Assembly (NCBI RefSeq): GCF_031323975.1
Contig: NZ_JAVIWS010000001.1
Span: forward strand, 2,976,001 to 3,040,000
Direction of reading: 5' to 3'
Source: Escherichia ruysiae
GTDB lineage: Bacteria; Pseudomonadota; Gammaproteobacteria; Enterobacterales; Enterobacteriaceae
Length of the DNA: 64,000 nt
The notes below the pieces were generated by a model that worked only from the letters and a program-made list of their open reading frames with translations, was not told the origin of the DNA and did no database searches. Positions 29,994 to 40,141 of the stretch are shown here, one piece after another; positions within the stretch are counted from its first letter, which is position 1, and each line of letters begins with the position of its first letter. Both the position numbers and the translations under genes were made by a program.

Positions 29994-30369
29994 TTCACTG
30001 CTCCTTAGCCAATATGTATTGCCTGAATAGTAAAGTCTTTTTGGGGGTGTTAACCGCGACAAGGCTCATAGATTTACGTATCTGGAGAAATTCATATTTG
30101 ACAAAACTCCGTGATTCCTGTCACGAAACGGTAGCTATTATCGCAGAAATAGCATTTTAGGTGTGGAAAATGTTCTTAAAAGGTTAAAACTTGGTTTATA
30201 TGGCGAGAATGTTGCGAGTGTAATCGCATTCCTGAGTGAAATTGATGCAAATTCAACGAGTAAAGTATCGATTCACCACGCTAACTTTTTTTGATTACTT
30301 TCTGAGAAAAACAAATTAGTCCAGCCTGGATGCGATAATTACCTCTCCTTTTGATTCTGGATAACCAAC
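29994..30369. other. pckA-yhgE divergent promoter region
   Basis: A 376-base gap between two divergent starts. It contains a CRP-like palindrome at 30110-30125 and otherwise A/T-rich DNA. I see no gene, repeat or hairpin in it. Confidence 0.6.
30110..30125. promoter_or_regulatory. CRP-like palindrome in the pckA-yhgE gap
   Basis: CGTGA-TTCCTG-TCACG is a symmetric match to TGTGA-N6-TCACA with one change per half. It lies about 117 bases before the pckA start and 245 bases before yhgE. pckA is known to respond to CRP; assignment here is by pattern. Confidence 0.55.
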
Positions 30370-32094
30370 ATGGAAAACGTTGAGCTTTCACCCGCAACAC
30401 GCAGGGGAATGGTTGTTACCGGATTACTCCAGGGATTAGTTTGCTACCTGCTGATCTCCTGGCTCGCTGGTAAAAATAACAGTTGGATAGTTTATGGCGT
30501 ACCTGCGACCGTGGCGCTTTCATCCGTTTTGTTATTTTCTGTAGTGTCCTTCAAACAGAAGCGACTTTGGGGATGGCTGGCGATAGTGTTGATTGCCACT
30601 CTTGGGATGAGCGGCTGGCTGAAGTGGCAAATTGATGGCATGAGTCCCTGGAGAGCGGAAAAGGCGCTTTGGGATTTTGGGTGTTATCTGCTGCTGATGG
30701 GAATGATGTTGCTGCCGTGGATACAACAGAGTCTGCGTGAGCGTAATGACAGTACCCGCTATAGCTATTTTTACCAGTCGGTATGGCATAACGTACTTAT
30801 ATTATTGGTGATTTTTATCGCTAATGGCCTGACGTGGCTGGTGCTTTTACTGTGGAGTGAGTTGTTTAAACTCGTTGGTATCACGTTTTTTAAAACGCTC
30901 TTTTTTGCAACCGACTGGTTTATTTATCTTACGTCAGGTCTGGTTACCGCACTGGCGGTGATCCTCGCGCGGACACAGTTGCGTTTAATCGACTCCATTC
31001 AAAAGCTGTTCACGTTAATCGCCACAGGTTTACTGCCGTTGGTGTCATTGTTGACGCTGATGTTTATTATCACCCTACCGTTTGCGGGCCTGAACGCGAT
31101 TTCTCGCCACATTTCCGCTGCCGGGTTGCTTTTGACGCTGGCCTTTTTGCAATTGCTCTTAATGTCCATTGTCGGCGATCCGCAAAAAGCGTCACTTCCC
31201 TGGACGGGGCCGTTGCGTTGCCTGATTCAAACCGCTCTGCTGGTCGCCCCATTGTATGTGTTCGTCGCCGCCTGGGCGTTATGGCTGCGGGTCGCGCAGT
31301 ACGGCTGGACTGCCGAACGCTTGCATGGCGTGTTGGCTGTGGTGGTGTTACTGGTTTGGTCTCTGGGATATTTTGTCAGTATTGTCTGGCGTAAAGGGCA
31401 AAATCCCCTTGTTCTTCAGGGCAAAGTGAACCTTGCGGTTTCGTTATTGGTGCTGGTGATACTGGTGCTTCTTAATTCGCCGGTACTGGACAGTATGCGC
31501 ATTAGCGTGAACAGTCATATGGCACGTTATCAGAGCGGCAAAAACACGCCAGACCAGGTAAGTATCTACATGCTCGAACAGAGCGGTCGCTATGGCCGTG
31601 CGGCGCTTGAGTCGCTGAAAAGCGATGCCGAGTATATGAAAGACCCGAAACGCAGACGGGATCTGCTGATGGCGTTTGATGGGAAGCAACATCTTCAGCA
31701 GCAGGTATCGGAAAAAGCATTAGCCGATAACGTGTTAATTGCCCCTGGTTCTGGCAAACCGGATGCGACATTCTGGTCGGCCTTAATCAAAGAACGCTAT
31801 AACGTGATGACCTGTATTGAAAAGGATGCCTGCGTACTGGTCGAGAGAGATCTAAATAGTGATGGTCAGACGGAGCGGCTCCTGTTTGCCTTTAATGATG
31901 AAAGAGTCATCGTCTATGGCATTGACCCCACCGGGAAAGAATGGCAAGAGCTCACGATGAGTTTACTTCCGCGCGAAATAACGAAAGAGAAATTACTCAC
32001 TGCCGCGAAGGAAAGAAAACTGGGAACGAAGCCTAAAACGTGGCGCAATCTTACGGTGGATGGTGAAACGCTGGAGGTGAATCTGAATGAGTGA
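30370..32094 (+). CDS. yhgE: Uncharacterised polytopic membrane protein YhgE
   Basis: A 574-residue protein with about 10-11 hydrophobic segments in residues 15-385, followed by a mainly soluble C-terminal domain of about 185 residues (from roughly 390) that contains [20 protein letters not shown]. This is a DUF4153-type layout. I cannot assign a function. Some hits in this family have been labelled transporters without evidence that I know of. It is monocistronic, between the pckA promoter region and a REP/terminator block. Confidence 0.88.
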   Translation: MENVELSPATRRGMVVTGLLQGLVCYLLISWLAGKNNSWIVYGVPATVALSSVLLFSVVSFKQKRLWGWLAIVLIATLGMSGWLKWQIDGMSPWRAEKALWDFGCYLLLMGMMLLPWIQQSLRERNDSTRYSYFYQSVWHNVLILLVIFIANGLTWLVLLLWSELFKLVGITFFKTLFFATDWFIYLTSGLVTALAVILARTQLRLIDSIQKLFTLIATGLLPLVSLLTLMFIITLPFAGLNAISRHISAAGLLLTLAFLQLLLMSIVGDPQKASLPWTGPLRCLIQTALLVAPLYVFVAAWALWLRVAQYGWTAERLHGVLAVVVLLVWSLGYFVSIVWRKGQNPLVLQGKVNLAVSLLVLVILVLLNSPVLDSMRISVNSHMARYQSGKNTPDQVSIYMLEQSGRYGRAALESLKSDAEYMKDPKRRRDLLMAFDGKQHLQQQVSEKALADNVLIAPGSGKPDATFWSALIKERYNVMTCIEKDACVLVERDLNSDGQTERLLFAFNDERVIVYGIDPTGKEWQELTMSLLPREITKEKLLTAAKERKLGTKPKTWRNLTVDGETLEVNLNE

Positions 32095-32154
32095 CAACGC
32101 GCATCTGATTTTTGTCAGATGCGGCGCCTTAGCTGACCCACAATAACTTGCGAT

Positions 32155-32192
32155 TTATACCGTAGGCCTGATAAACGCAGCGCATCAGGCAA
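32155..32192. repeat. REP-like element between yhgE and hslO
   Basis: CCGTAGGCCTGATAAACGC followed by GCGCATCAGGCAA forms the shorter GCCTGAT/ATCAGGC REP-type stem in the gap between convergent yhgE and hslO. Confidence 0.75.
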
Positions 32193-32205
32193 TTTCGTCA
32201 TGAAA

Positions 32206-32233
32206 TCCGGCAGAGTTATCTCTGCCGGAAAAA
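32206..32233 (-). terminator. Terminator after hslO
   Basis: TCCGGCAGAG (32206-32215) pairs with CTCTGCCGGA (32220-32229), ten base pairs with a four-base loop. It starts only a few bases past the hslO stop codon and is followed on the minus strand by a short T-run. Confidence 0.75.
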
Positions 32234-32237
32234 CTAA

Positions 32238-33116
32238 TTAATGAACTTGCGGATCTGCCGGAGACGCGTTGTTGCGGATCTCGGCAATATCCATCGCATT
32301 GAACAGATAGTGGTTACCGCAGTAATCACAATGCATGTCAATTTCGCCATCTTCCGCCAGGATGCTATCCACTTCTTCATCCGGCAGCGTTTTCAGCGCA
32401 TCGGCGCAACGTTCACGTGAGCAGGTGCATTTGAACTCCACATCCTGCGGATCGTAAACCGTCACCTCTTCTTCGTGGTACAAACGCCACAACACTTCAT
32501 TTGCCGGCAAAGTCAGCAACTCTTCGGTTTTGATGGTTTCGGTTAGCGTCGCCAGGTGGTCGAAGTCGTCCTGCTGGGCATTTTGCGCAGGCATTACCTG
32601 TAACAACATACCGCCAGCGGCGGGCTTACCATCTACGTTGCCGGTGCGAATAAACAGGCGCGTCGGAAGCTGTTCAGAACGCATAAAGTAATCTTCCAGG
32701 CAGGCCGCCAGGGTATCACCTTCCAGACCAACCACGCCCTGATAGCGTTCGCCTTCGCTCGGGGTAATGGTGATCACCACATAACCATTACCGACCAGCG
32801 TTTTCAGGTCGGCATTTTCCGGAATTTCGCCCTGTACGCGCGCCACGCCGCGCATCTGCTGGTTGTTGTTACCGTTGATAACCGCCAGATTCATCGGACC
32901 GTCGCCTTGCAGCTGTACGGTGATATCACCATCAAACTTCAGCGTAGCGGTTAACAGGCTGGTCGCAACCAGCAGTTCTGCCAGCACGTTTTTAACGGGC
33001 TGCGGATAATCGTGATTCTCAAGGATCTGTTGCAGGGTTTCCGAAACGGTTACCAGTTCGCCGCGCACGGCAAAGTTTTCAAACAGATAGCGATGTAATT
33101 GGTCATGTTGCGGCAT
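32238..33116 (-). CDS. hslO: Redox-regulated chaperone Hsp33
   Basis: A 292-residue cytoplasmic holdase activated by oxidation. The N-terminal substrate-binding domain is followed by the C-terminal redox switch with the zinc cysteines: the CxC pair at 230/232 (KCTCSRERC) and the CxxC pair at 263/266 (HCDYC). The start is MPQHDQL at 33116. A first ATG two codons earlier abuts the GAGAG ribosome-binding site with no spacer, so the second ATG, six bases away, is favoured. It is the last gene of the igaA-yrfG-hslR-hslO group. Confidence 0.96.
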   Translation of the reverse strand: MPQHDQLHRYLFENFAVRGELVTVSETLQQILENHDYPQPVKNVLAELLVATSLLTATLKFDGDITVQLQGDGPMNLAVINGNNNQQMRGVARVQGEIPENADLKTLVGNGYVVITITPSEGERYQGVVGLEGDTLAACLEDYFMRSEQLPTRLFIRTGNVDGKPAAGGMLLQVMPAQNAQQDDFDHLATLTETIKTEELLTLPANEVLWRLYHEEEVTVYDPQDVEFKCTCSRERCADALKTLPDEEVDSILAEDGEIDMHCDYCGNHYLFNAMDIAEIRNNASPADPQVH

Positions 33117-33140
33117 AATCATCTCTCTTGCAGGTGACAG

Positions 33141-33542
33141 TTATTCACTGTCGCCGTGTTTAAATCGTAACAGGTCGCGGCGCTCTTTTTTGTCCGGGCG
33201 TCGATCCGGGTGCGGCATGGTTAAGGCATTAAGTTTACGTGCCAGCGCCATTTTTTCGCGTTTCTCTACACTTTCCGCAGTCTCTTCATACAGCAAGACT
33301 GCCTCGCTGGCGGGGCGACGCTGTTCAGTAATCGCCTTTACAATCACCGTTCGTTCGTCATTTCCCTGGCGCAGAGTGAGCGTGGCATTCAGTTCGACGA
33401 CTTTACTCGGCTTGCTGCGCTGCCCGTTGTAATGCACCTTACCGCCTTCGATCATTTCACGAGCCAGCGCGCGGGTTTTGTAAAAACGGGCGGCCCATAG
33501 CCATTTATCCAGTCGAACCTCAACAGCAGGTTTTTCTTTCAT
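33141..33542 (-). CDS. hslR: Heat-shock ribosome-associated protein Hsp15
   Basis: A 133-residue S4-domain RNA-binding protein (RLDKWLWAARFYKTRALAREMIEGGKV, residues ~9-35, given here as a region). It binds free 50S subunits carrying nascent chains and helps recycle stalled ribosomes. The C-terminal half is highly basic and probably helical. It lies 10 bases after yrfG and 24 bases before hslO. Confidence 0.95.
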   Translation of the reverse strand: MKEKPAVEVRLDKWLWAARFYKTRALAREMIEGGKVHYNGQRSKPSKVVELNATLTLRQGNDERTVIVKAITEQRRPASEAVLLYEETAESVEKREKMALARKLNALTMPHPDRRPDKKERRDLLRFKHGDSE

Positions 33543-33552
33543 GGCGTCTCCT

Positions 33553-34221
33553 TCACATTAGCGAGGGGATCAGGCGGCGGTAGTCATTCAGTGACGGATG
33601 GCGCTGATACTGTTTTTCAGCAATCCCTGAGTCGGGATTAGTGACGCCGAGGCAGTAACGAATACCAAATTGCGCGGCAGCATCGAGAATTGCTTCGCTG
33701 TCATCAATAAACAGCGTTCTTTCAGCTTTCAGACCCGTAGCTTCGGCCACCGCATGCCATAACCGCTGATCCTCTTTCGGATAACCAAATGTGTGGGTGG
33801 AAAGTAATAAATCAAGGTGTGCGTCCAGACCGGTATGCTCAAGTTTTACCGCCAGGTTGTGCGGATGCGCGTTGGTGAGCAAAATTCGCTGCTTACCGCT
33901 GGCTTTAAGTGCCTCAAGAAACGGAATAGTATCTTCACGCAGTACGGCGCGCGGTCCCATCTCGGTGGTCATCGCACAGATATCCAGACCCAGTTGTTCA
34001 CTCCAGTAATCAAGACAGTACCAGTTTAGCGTATGCTGCACGTCGTGATATTGCTGGCGCATATATTCCATCGCTTCCTGTGGCGTGACCCCGTTTTTCG
34101 CGCCCCAGGTTTCAGGCACCAGCTTTTGCCAGAAATAGTTATCGAAGGCGAGGTCGAGCAACGTGCCGTCCATATCCAGCAGAACGGTATCTACGTCCTG
34201 CCAGGCAATGTTGATATGCAT
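33553..34221 (-). CDS. yrfG: HAD-family nucleotidase YrfG
   Basis: A 222-residue haloacid dehalogenase-like hydrolase with motif I LLDMDGTLLDL (nucleophile Asp at about residue 16), motif II LLTNAHPHN, motif III Lys in GYPKEDQ and motif IV FIDDSEAI. The E. coli protein is described as a purine-nucleotide (GMP/IMP) 5'-nucleotidase. The start is MHINIAW at 34221; upstream frame extension lacks support. It belongs to the igaA operon. Confidence 0.93.
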   Translation of the reverse strand: MHINIAWQDVDTVLLDMDGTLLDLAFDNYFWQKLVPETWGAKNGVTPQEAMEYMRQQYHDVQHTLNWYCLDYWSEQLGLDICAMTTEMGPRAVLREDTIPFLEALKASGKQRILLTNAHPHNLAVKLEHTGLDAHLDLLLSTHTFGYPKEDQRLWHAVAEATGLKAERTLFIDDSEAILDAAAQFGIRYCLGVTNPDSGIAEKQYQRHPSLNDYRRLIPSLM

Positions 34222-34285
34222 GAGGGAAATCTCCAGAGTGAAGCCATTTGCGCGACAGGGTAGCATAACCTGCCGCGCAAACGTG

Positions 34286-36421
34286 TTATTCGATAAGGCT
34301 TTCTGAAGGGGTGATCAGTTGTGGATTCAGGCAGCTTTCATAATAGGCCTGAATTTCCATCATGCGAGTACGATGACGGTGATAACGACGCCAGGCCTGT
34401 ACGCCATTATAGATGGCACTGCCCAGCATCGTCAGCAACAGCAATGTCGTGCCCAGATAGCGCCACAGGCCGGAGCGATCCGGGATGGGGTGCAAGCCGA
34501 TATGCTGCGTGCCGTTGGCATCGGTAAAAATATTGGTGACGATGCCTTCGGCGTTAAACGGCGTATGCATCAGCATTTGCGCCAGTTTCTGGAAAGCGTT
34601 CCACTGTTCTTGCGGCGGGTAGTCGTAAAGTGATGCCGAAGGCCAGGGCTGATCAACAAAATCGCTGCCTTCGTCGCTGACAATCAGGAATCCTCCCGGT
34701 GCCGGGCTATTCAGTGATTGCGCCGCTCGCGCCGTTTCATGAGTAATGAATGGTGCTGTGGAGGTTTCCACCAGGTTATCGAGTGATTCCGCGCTCACCG
34801 GGCGGAGTAATACATTCACGCCGTCGAGTTTTCCAGCGTTAGCGCGTTTTACCAGTGCGTCCCAGTCCTTACTGTTGCCGAGATTCACCAGCGCATTTTT
34901 CAACCGAACACAATCATCTTTGGCGGCACAGAGATCGGCGGTTTTCAGCACGATGTCGCCAAAGTCATCGAGCAGTACCATGCCGGATTTCTGAATTGCT
35001 GAACGCAATGTGGCGCTGACGCGAGATTCATCATCCGGTTTCGGGTGCAACTGGCGGTTTACTGCCTCGGTCAGTGCCGTGGCCTTGTTGACCAGTTCAG
35101 ATTCCGGTAATGGCAATGAACGGGCGTCATTCCAGATGATCTGGGAGCAGTCAAATGGCAAAAACGGTGAATTGGTTTTCGCGCTCCAGGTGCCAGAAGT
35201 GCGGATATTACACATCCCTGTACCGCTAAGACGTAAGGTATCGCCTACACGTACTCCGGCATCTGCCAGTTGTTTAACGCTGGTGGCTTCAATGGTCTGC
35301 GCGCCTTTCATCCACGAGAGGGTGAATTTCAGCGGCATATCCAGCGGAACCCAGAACAGCAGCATAAACAGCACCAGCAGAGAACCCGCCGCGATAATCG
35401 TACTGCGTAGCCAGTGTTGCAGCGGGAAGTTTTTCACTTCGTCATGCAGTGAAAGATAGCGTCCCTGACGTACCACGTGCCGATCAAGATAGATATCGAT
35501 ATCCGTTTGCTGCCCCAGATCCTGCGCAATATAAGGCTGCCAGTGCGCGGGATAGACCAGGTCGATAATACCGAGCGAAATATTGTTGATCTGTTCCTGA
35601 TCGTTTTCACCAAACAATCCCCAACGACGCGGCGTACCACGCAGACAGTGGATCTCCCGCAAGGATGATTTTGCCGGTGGCGCAAATAGCCCCCACAGAC
35701 CTGCGCCCAACAGCAGTAACGCGCCGCCAGCCAGCCACGGGACAAATACATCCGGAGTAATCAGGCAGAAAAAGAACATCAGGAAGGAGGCGACAATCAG
35801 CAACGCTTCACGCAGCCCACGTGGGCGACTAAGCGCATACTCTTCGTGTGTTTCTTTGCGAATATTGAGCAGTTCGATTTGTTCGCTTTCTTCGCCGCGA
35901 ATCGACGCCTGCGTTGACGGAACAGGCTGCAACGCATAGCCACGAGTTTCCTGAATGTACTCTTGCAGCGTATGACCGTTGAGAGAAATAACCAGCGGCA
36001 GCGAATCGGTATGGATCAGTTCAACGCTATTTTCATCGTTGATGTACTGCTCCCAGAACGGGGGCAGGTGGACTTCCACCGAATCGAGATAATAACGCCA
36101 TTTGTTAGGATCGTCGGTTGAAATGCCATAACGCGTGATGGCATGTGTCAGCATCATGACGTTGTTGCTTTCCGCGTTCAGCGTCAGTGATACGGGAGCC
36201 GTGCTGGCGCCCGTCGGACCAGGAACCTGCAAAACCTGCGTCAGGCTGTCGAGATAATTTTCAACGGCGTTACGTTCTTCAGGCATGAGTTTGCGCGTTT
36301 GCGCATCAGCGAAGGCGTTAGTCCAGGGCAGTTGACGCCGCCTGGAGCGCACTTTTATCAGCCATCCCGCAAGTAGTGAGCAGGCCAGCAAAGCAGCTAT
36401 AAAAATTACAATGGTGCTCAT
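34286..36421 (-). CDS. igaA: IgaA (YrfF), membrane repressor of the Rcs envelope stress system
   Basis: A 711-residue inner-membrane protein. One hydrophobic segment lies at the very N-terminus (residues 3-23), a pair near 205-250, one near 340-360 and one near 655-675, with a large periplasmic domain between about 360 and 655. It holds RcsD in check, and in related enterics its loss is lethal unless Rcs is removed. The periplasmic domain carries several cysteines (CNIRTSG, FDCSQI, LCAAKDDC). It is first of the igaA-yrfG-hslR-hslO group. Confidence 0.95.
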   Translation of the reverse strand: MSTIVIFIAALLACSLLAGWLIKVRSRRRQLPWTNAFADAQTRKLMPEERNAVENYLDSLTQVLQVPGPTGASTAPVSLTLNAESNNVMMLTHAITRYGISTDDPNKWRYYLDSVEVHLPPFWEQYINDENSVELIHTDSLPLVISLNGHTLQEYIQETRGYALQPVPSTQASIRGEESEQIELLNIRKETHEEYALSRPRGLREALLIVASFLMFFFCLITPDVFVPWLAGGALLLLGAGLWGLFAPPAKSSLREIHCLRGTPRRWGLFGENDQEQINNISLGIIDLVYPAHWQPYIAQDLGQQTDIDIYLDRHVVRQGRYLSLHDEVKNFPLQHWLRSTIIAAGSLLVLFMLLFWVPLDMPLKFTLSWMKGAQTIEATSVKQLADAGVRVGDTLRLSGTGMCNIRTSGTWSAKTNSPFLPFDCSQIIWNDARSLPLPESELVNKATALTEAVNRQLHPKPDDESRVSATLRSAIQKSGMVLLDDFGDIVLKTADLCAAKDDCVRLKNALVNLGNSKDWDALVKRANAGKLDGVNVLLRPVSAESLDNLVETSTAPFITHETARAAQSLNSPAPGGFLIVSDEGSDFVDQPWPSASLYDYPPQEQWNAFQKLAQMLMHTPFNAEGIVTNIFTDANGTQHIGLHPIPDRSGLWRYLGTTLLLLTMLGSAIYNGVQAWRRYHRHRTRMMEIQAYYESCLNPQLITPSESLIE

Positions 36422-36742
36422 GCTTTCCCCATCTTACTTAATTTGTCAGGTGTGATTAGTCGCATCCTGGACACAATATAGGATCCTGCGGTTGGCTATC
36501 GGCAAGCGTGGAGTTGAACTTGAGCATCATTAAGCGCATCCCAGTAACCAGTGATCATAGCAAACCCTCTGAGGGCGGAATATCAGCAAATTCCTGGAGT
36601 TATTTCAACCTATTGACTTTTAATTTGATTTGAGAATGATTATTTATTAAGTTGCGTAAATGTAAATAACATGCAATTCACATTGCCGAATGCGTGTCCG
36701 ATATCGCACAATAACTGCTGATTTCACAGCATAGATTCCACG
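36422..36742. other. igaA-nudE divergent region
   Basis: A 321-base gap between divergent starts, so it must hold promoters for both. The nudE-proximal half is A/T-rich. I see no convincing operator, hairpin, repeat or small gene; a Fur-like string near 36633 was judged too weak. Confidence 0.5.
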
Positions 36743-37303
36743 ATGAGCAAATCATTACAAAAACCCACCATTCTGAATGTTGAAACTGTAGCCCGTTCCC
36801 GATTGTTTACCATCGAAAGCGTGGATCTGGAGTTCAGCAACGGCGTGCGGCGTGTTTATGAACGAATGCGTCCAACCAACCGGGAAGCCGTGATGATTGT
36901 GCCGATTGTGGACGATCACCTGATTTTGATCCGCGAATACGCGGTGGGAACTGAATCCTACGAATTAGGTTTTTCGAAAGGATTAATTGATCCCGGTGAA
37001 AGTGTTTATGAAGCAGCAAACCGCGAACTCAAAGAAGAAGTGGGATTTGGCGCAAGGGATCTGACTTTTTTGAAGAAACTCAGCATGGCACCGTCTTACT
37101 TTTCCAGCAAAATGAATATCGTGGTGGCGCAAGATCTCTACCCTGAATCGCTGGAAGGCGATGAACCAGAGCCACTACCTCAGGTGCGCTGGCCACTGAC
37201 ACATATGATGGATTTGCTCGAAGATCCTGACTTCAACGAAGCGCGTAATGTCAGCGCGTTGTTTCTGGTGCGCGAGTGGTTGAAGGGGCAGGGACGGTTG
37301 TAA
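36743..37303 (+). CDS. nudE: ADP compounds hydrolase NudE
   Basis: A 186-residue Nudix hydrolase with the full signature box GX5EX7REUXEEXGU starting at GLIDPGESVYEAANRELKEE (about residues 80-99). It hydrolyses ADP-ribose, NADH and Ap3A, clearing potentially toxic ADP compounds. It is monocistronic. REP elements and a bidirectional terminator separate it from convergent mrcA. Confidence 0.96.
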   Translation: MSKSLQKPTILNVETVARSRLFTIESVDLEFSNGVRRVYERMRPTNREAVMIVPIVDDHLILIREYAVGTESYELGFSKGLIDPGESVYEAANRELKEEVGFGARDLTFLKKLSMAPSYFSSKMNIVVAQDLYPESLEGDEPEPLPQVRWPLTHMMDLLEDPDFNEARNVSALFLVREWLKGQGRL

Positions 37304-37315
37304 ATACGTGGAGCT

Positions 37316-37415
37316 TGCCTGATGCGCTACGCTTATCAGGCCTACGTGGTTCCTGCAATATATTGAGTTTCGACGATTTTGTTGGCTGGATAAGGCGTTC
37401 ACGCCGCATCCAGCA
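37316..37415. repeat. Two REP-like elements between nudE and mrcA
   Basis: TGCCTGATGCGCTACGC with GCTTATCAGGCCTACG (37316-37346), and TGGCTGGATAAGGCGTTC with ACGCCGCATCCAGC (37382-37415). These are stem-forming REP-type sequences in the convergent gap. Confidence 0.8.
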
Positions 37416-37444
37416 TGAACAACGCGCACTTTGTCTGCAAACTG

Positions 37445-37467
37445 AAAAGGCGCCGAAGCGCCTTTTT
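37445..37467. terminator. Bidirectional terminator between nudE and mrcA
   Basis: AAAAGGCGC (37445-37453), loop CGAA, GCGCCTTTT (37458-37466). A-run on the left and T-run on the right make it usable from both sides. It lies three bases beyond the mrcA stop codon. Confidence 0.88.
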
Positions 37468-37469
37468 AA

Positions 37470-40022
37470 TCAGAACAATTCCTGAGCCTCACCATTATCG
37501 ATGATGGTTGTCCCTACCTCGCGTACTGCTTGCTGTGTAGGCTGCGTACCTTCGATGAAATACTCTTCGCGGCTGTTACCACCGTTGGCCAGTTGCCCGG
37601 TGCTGCGATCGATATTCACCGTCACAATACCCGGCGGCGGCGTCAGCGGTTGTTCCGGTACACCTTCCAGCACGGCTTTCATATAAGCATCCCAGGCTGG
37701 CTGGGCGCTCTTCGCACCGCCTTCGTAACCGGAGATCTGATCTTTAATCGCCCCGGAAGCCGTAGTGTGACCGAGATTACGGCGGTGATCGTCAAAGCCA
37801 ATCCATACCGATGTCACAACGCCCGGTCCGTAACCCGAAAACCATGCATCCTTCGAACTGTTGGTCGTCCCTGTTTTCCCGCCGATATCATGACGTTGCA
37901 AATCACGACCTGCGCGCCAGCCAGTGCCCTGCCAGCCAGGTTCACCAAAGATATTGGTGTTCAGGGCGCTCTTAATCAGGAACGCCAGCGGTGTGCTGAT
38001 GACGTGTGGTGCGTATTCTGGCGCACCAGTCTTCGCCACTAATGCCTGATTAGCCTGCTCCAGTTGTGGCATTGGCACAGAAACATTCTGCTGTTCGCGA
38101 GAGATAGCCACGTCTTCAACGTCGCTGTTTTCCAGCACGTTCGATTTTTGCGTATCACCGTAAATCACCGGAATATCACATTCCGGGCAGGCTACTTTCG
38201 GTTTCGCTTCGAAAATCACGCCGCCCTGGTCGTTTTCAATTTTGCTGATAAACCAGGGGTCGACCAGGAAGCCACCATTAGCCATCACTGCGTACCCGCG
38301 CGCCACCTGTAACGGCGTGAAGGAAGCGGAACCCAGTGCCAGCGATTCAGTGTGGACAATATTTTGTGCCGGGAAGCCGAAGCGTTGCAAATACTCTGCG
38401 GCATAGTCCACGCCCATTGCTCGCATTGCGCGTACCATTACCACGTTTTTCGACTGGCCCAGCCCCTGACGTAAACGGATTGGACCGGCGTACTGCGGAG
38501 GTGAGTTTTTCGGCTGCCAGTCAGAACCCGCGCCTGCGTCCCAGCGGGAAATTGGCACATCGTTCAGCATACTTGCCAGCGTCAGACCTTTATCCATCGC
38601 TGCGGTGTAGAGGAACGGCTTGATATTCGAACCCACCTGACGCAGTGCCTGGGTGGCGCGGTTAAACTTGCTCTGATTGAAATCAAAACCACCGACCAGC
38701 GCCATAACTGCGCCGTTTTGCGGATTGATCGATACCAGCGCCGAGTTCACTTCCGGCACCTGTGCCAGCCACCAGGCATCGCCCACCTGGCGAACCCAGA
38801 TTTGCTGACCTGTTTGCACAACATCGGTCACTTTACGCGGCGTCGGTCCCTGCTGTGTATCGGAGCGATAAGGCCGTGCCCAGCGAATCCCTTCCATACG
38901 CAGCGTCACAGATGTTCCGTCCGCCAGCATTGCTGTTGCTTCCTGCGGGTTGGCGCGGGTGACTGCGGCAGGTAGCAGCGGACCATAGGTTGGCAGCGCC
39001 TTCAGCGTATCGGTAATCTTTTTGTCATCCCACGCTGATTCACCTACTTTCCACAGCACATTGGCCGGGCCGCGATAGCCGTGACGCATGTCGTAGTCCA
39101 GTACGTTATTACGCACGGCTTGCTGTGCGGCCTGCTGCACTTTGCGGGTAATGGTAGTGTAAATGCGATAGCCGTCTTCATAAGCGTTTTCGCCGTAACG
39201 GTTATACATCTCCTGACGTACCATTTCGGTGAGATATGGCGCTGAGAAGGCGATCTCCGGTGCGTGATAGTTGGCGTTAATCGCTTCGGTGCGTGTCTCA
39301 TCGAGCTGCTGTTGGGTGATATACCCTTCGTCCAGCATTCGCGACAGCACGACGTTACGCCGCGCGACGGCTCGATCCATTGAATAGAGCGGGTTGAAGG
39401 TGGAAGGGGCTTTAGGCAGCCCGGCAATCACCGCCATTTCGTTCAGTGTCAGTTGATCGACCGTTTTACCGAAATAGACTTGTGCCGCAGCACCGACACC
39501 ATAGGCGCGGTAACCGAGGTAAATCTTGTTCAGATAAAGCTCGAGGATCTCGTCTTTCGTCAGCAACTGTTCAATACGAATTGCGAGGAAGACTTCCTTA
39601 ATTTTACGCATTAGCGTGCGTTCTGGACTCAGGAAGAAGTTTCTCGCCAGTTGTTGGGTGATGGTGCTCGCCCCTTGCGATGCGTGACCGGAGAACAGCG
39701 CCACGCTTGCCGCACGGAAGATCCCCACTGGGTCAACGCCGTGATGCTCGTAGAAGCGGCTGTCTTCCGTCGCAATAAAGGCTTTCACCATCTCCGGCGG
39801 GATTTGATCCAATGTAACCGGAATACGACGTTTTTCACCGTATTGAGCAATCAGCTCGCCATCGGCGCTGTAAATCTGCATCGGAATTTGCAGGCGAACA
39901 TCTTTTAATGTTGCCACATCCGGCAGTTGTGGCTCGATGTAGCGGTATAGGCCATAAATCGAGCCTGCTCCCAGCAGAATGCAACAGACTGCAAGGATCA
40001 ATAAATACTTTACGAACTTCAC
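37470..40022 (-). CDS. mrcA: Penicillin-binding protein 1A
   Basis: An 850-residue bifunctional peptidoglycan synthase. A single N-terminal membrane anchor (about 5-27) is followed by the GT51 glycosyltransferase domain with catalytic Glu86 in ATEDSRFYEHHG, an OB-like insertion, and the transpeptidase domain with SxxK in GSNIKPFLYT (about 470) and the KTGT motif. The start is GTG at 40022 (protein MKFVKYLLI), giving the established length. An ATG at 40046 would add eight residues. Neither has a strong ribosome-binding site. It is divergent from hofM. Confidence 0.96.
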   Translation of the reverse strand: MKFVKYLLILAVCCILLGAGSIYGLYRYIEPQLPDVATLKDVRLQIPMQIYSADGELIAQYGEKRRIPVTLDQIPPEMVKAFIATEDSRFYEHHGVDPVGIFRAASVALFSGHASQGASTITQQLARNFFLSPERTLMRKIKEVFLAIRIEQLLTKDEILELYLNKIYLGYRAYGVGAAAQVYFGKTVDQLTLNEMAVIAGLPKAPSTFNPLYSMDRAVARRNVVLSRMLDEGYITQQQLDETRTEAINANYHAPEIAFSAPYLTEMVRQEMYNRYGENAYEDGYRIYTTITRKVQQAAQQAVRNNVLDYDMRHGYRGPANVLWKVGESAWDDKKITDTLKALPTYGPLLPAAVTRANPQEATAMLADGTSVTLRMEGIRWARPYRSDTQQGPTPRKVTDVVQTGQQIWVRQVGDAWWLAQVPEVNSALVSINPQNGAVMALVGGFDFNQSKFNRATQALRQVGSNIKPFLYTAAMDKGLTLASMLNDVPISRWDAGAGSDWQPKNSPPQYAGPIRLRQGLGQSKNVVMVRAMRAMGVDYAAEYLQRFGFPAQNIVHTESLALGSASFTPLQVARGYAVMANGGFLVDPWFISKIENDQGGVIFEAKPKVACPECDIPVIYGDTQKSNVLENSDVEDVAISREQQNVSVPMPQLEQANQALVAKTGAPEYAPHVISTPLAFLIKSALNTNIFGEPGWQGTGWRAGRDLQRHDIGGKTGTTNSSKDAWFSGYGPGVVTSVWIGFDDHRRNLGHTTASGAIKDQISGYEGGAKSAQPAWDAYMKAVLEGVPEQPLTPPPGIVTVNIDRSTGQLANGGNSREEYFIEGTQPTQQAVREVGTTIIDNGEAQELF

Positions 40023-40141
40023 TGGAAATTTCCCATTTAGTTTCATTTGGGCAGTTTATAAACAAACGCGCGGTAGTATAAAGGCAAGCCAGACGCATTG
40101 ATATACCCGTCAGAGTGACGGGGGATAAGGAGATCATCACA

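Noticed and set aside
36630..36655. Fur-box-like string upstream of nudE
   Set aside because: Only the left half resembles the 19-base consensus; too weak in A/T-rich DNA to report as a site.
40023..40141. Sxy-dependent CRP-S site in front of hofM
   Set aside because: I looked for the TGCGA/TCGCA halves expected of CRP-S sites and found none, so no site is claimed although the operon is expected to be Sxy-controlled.
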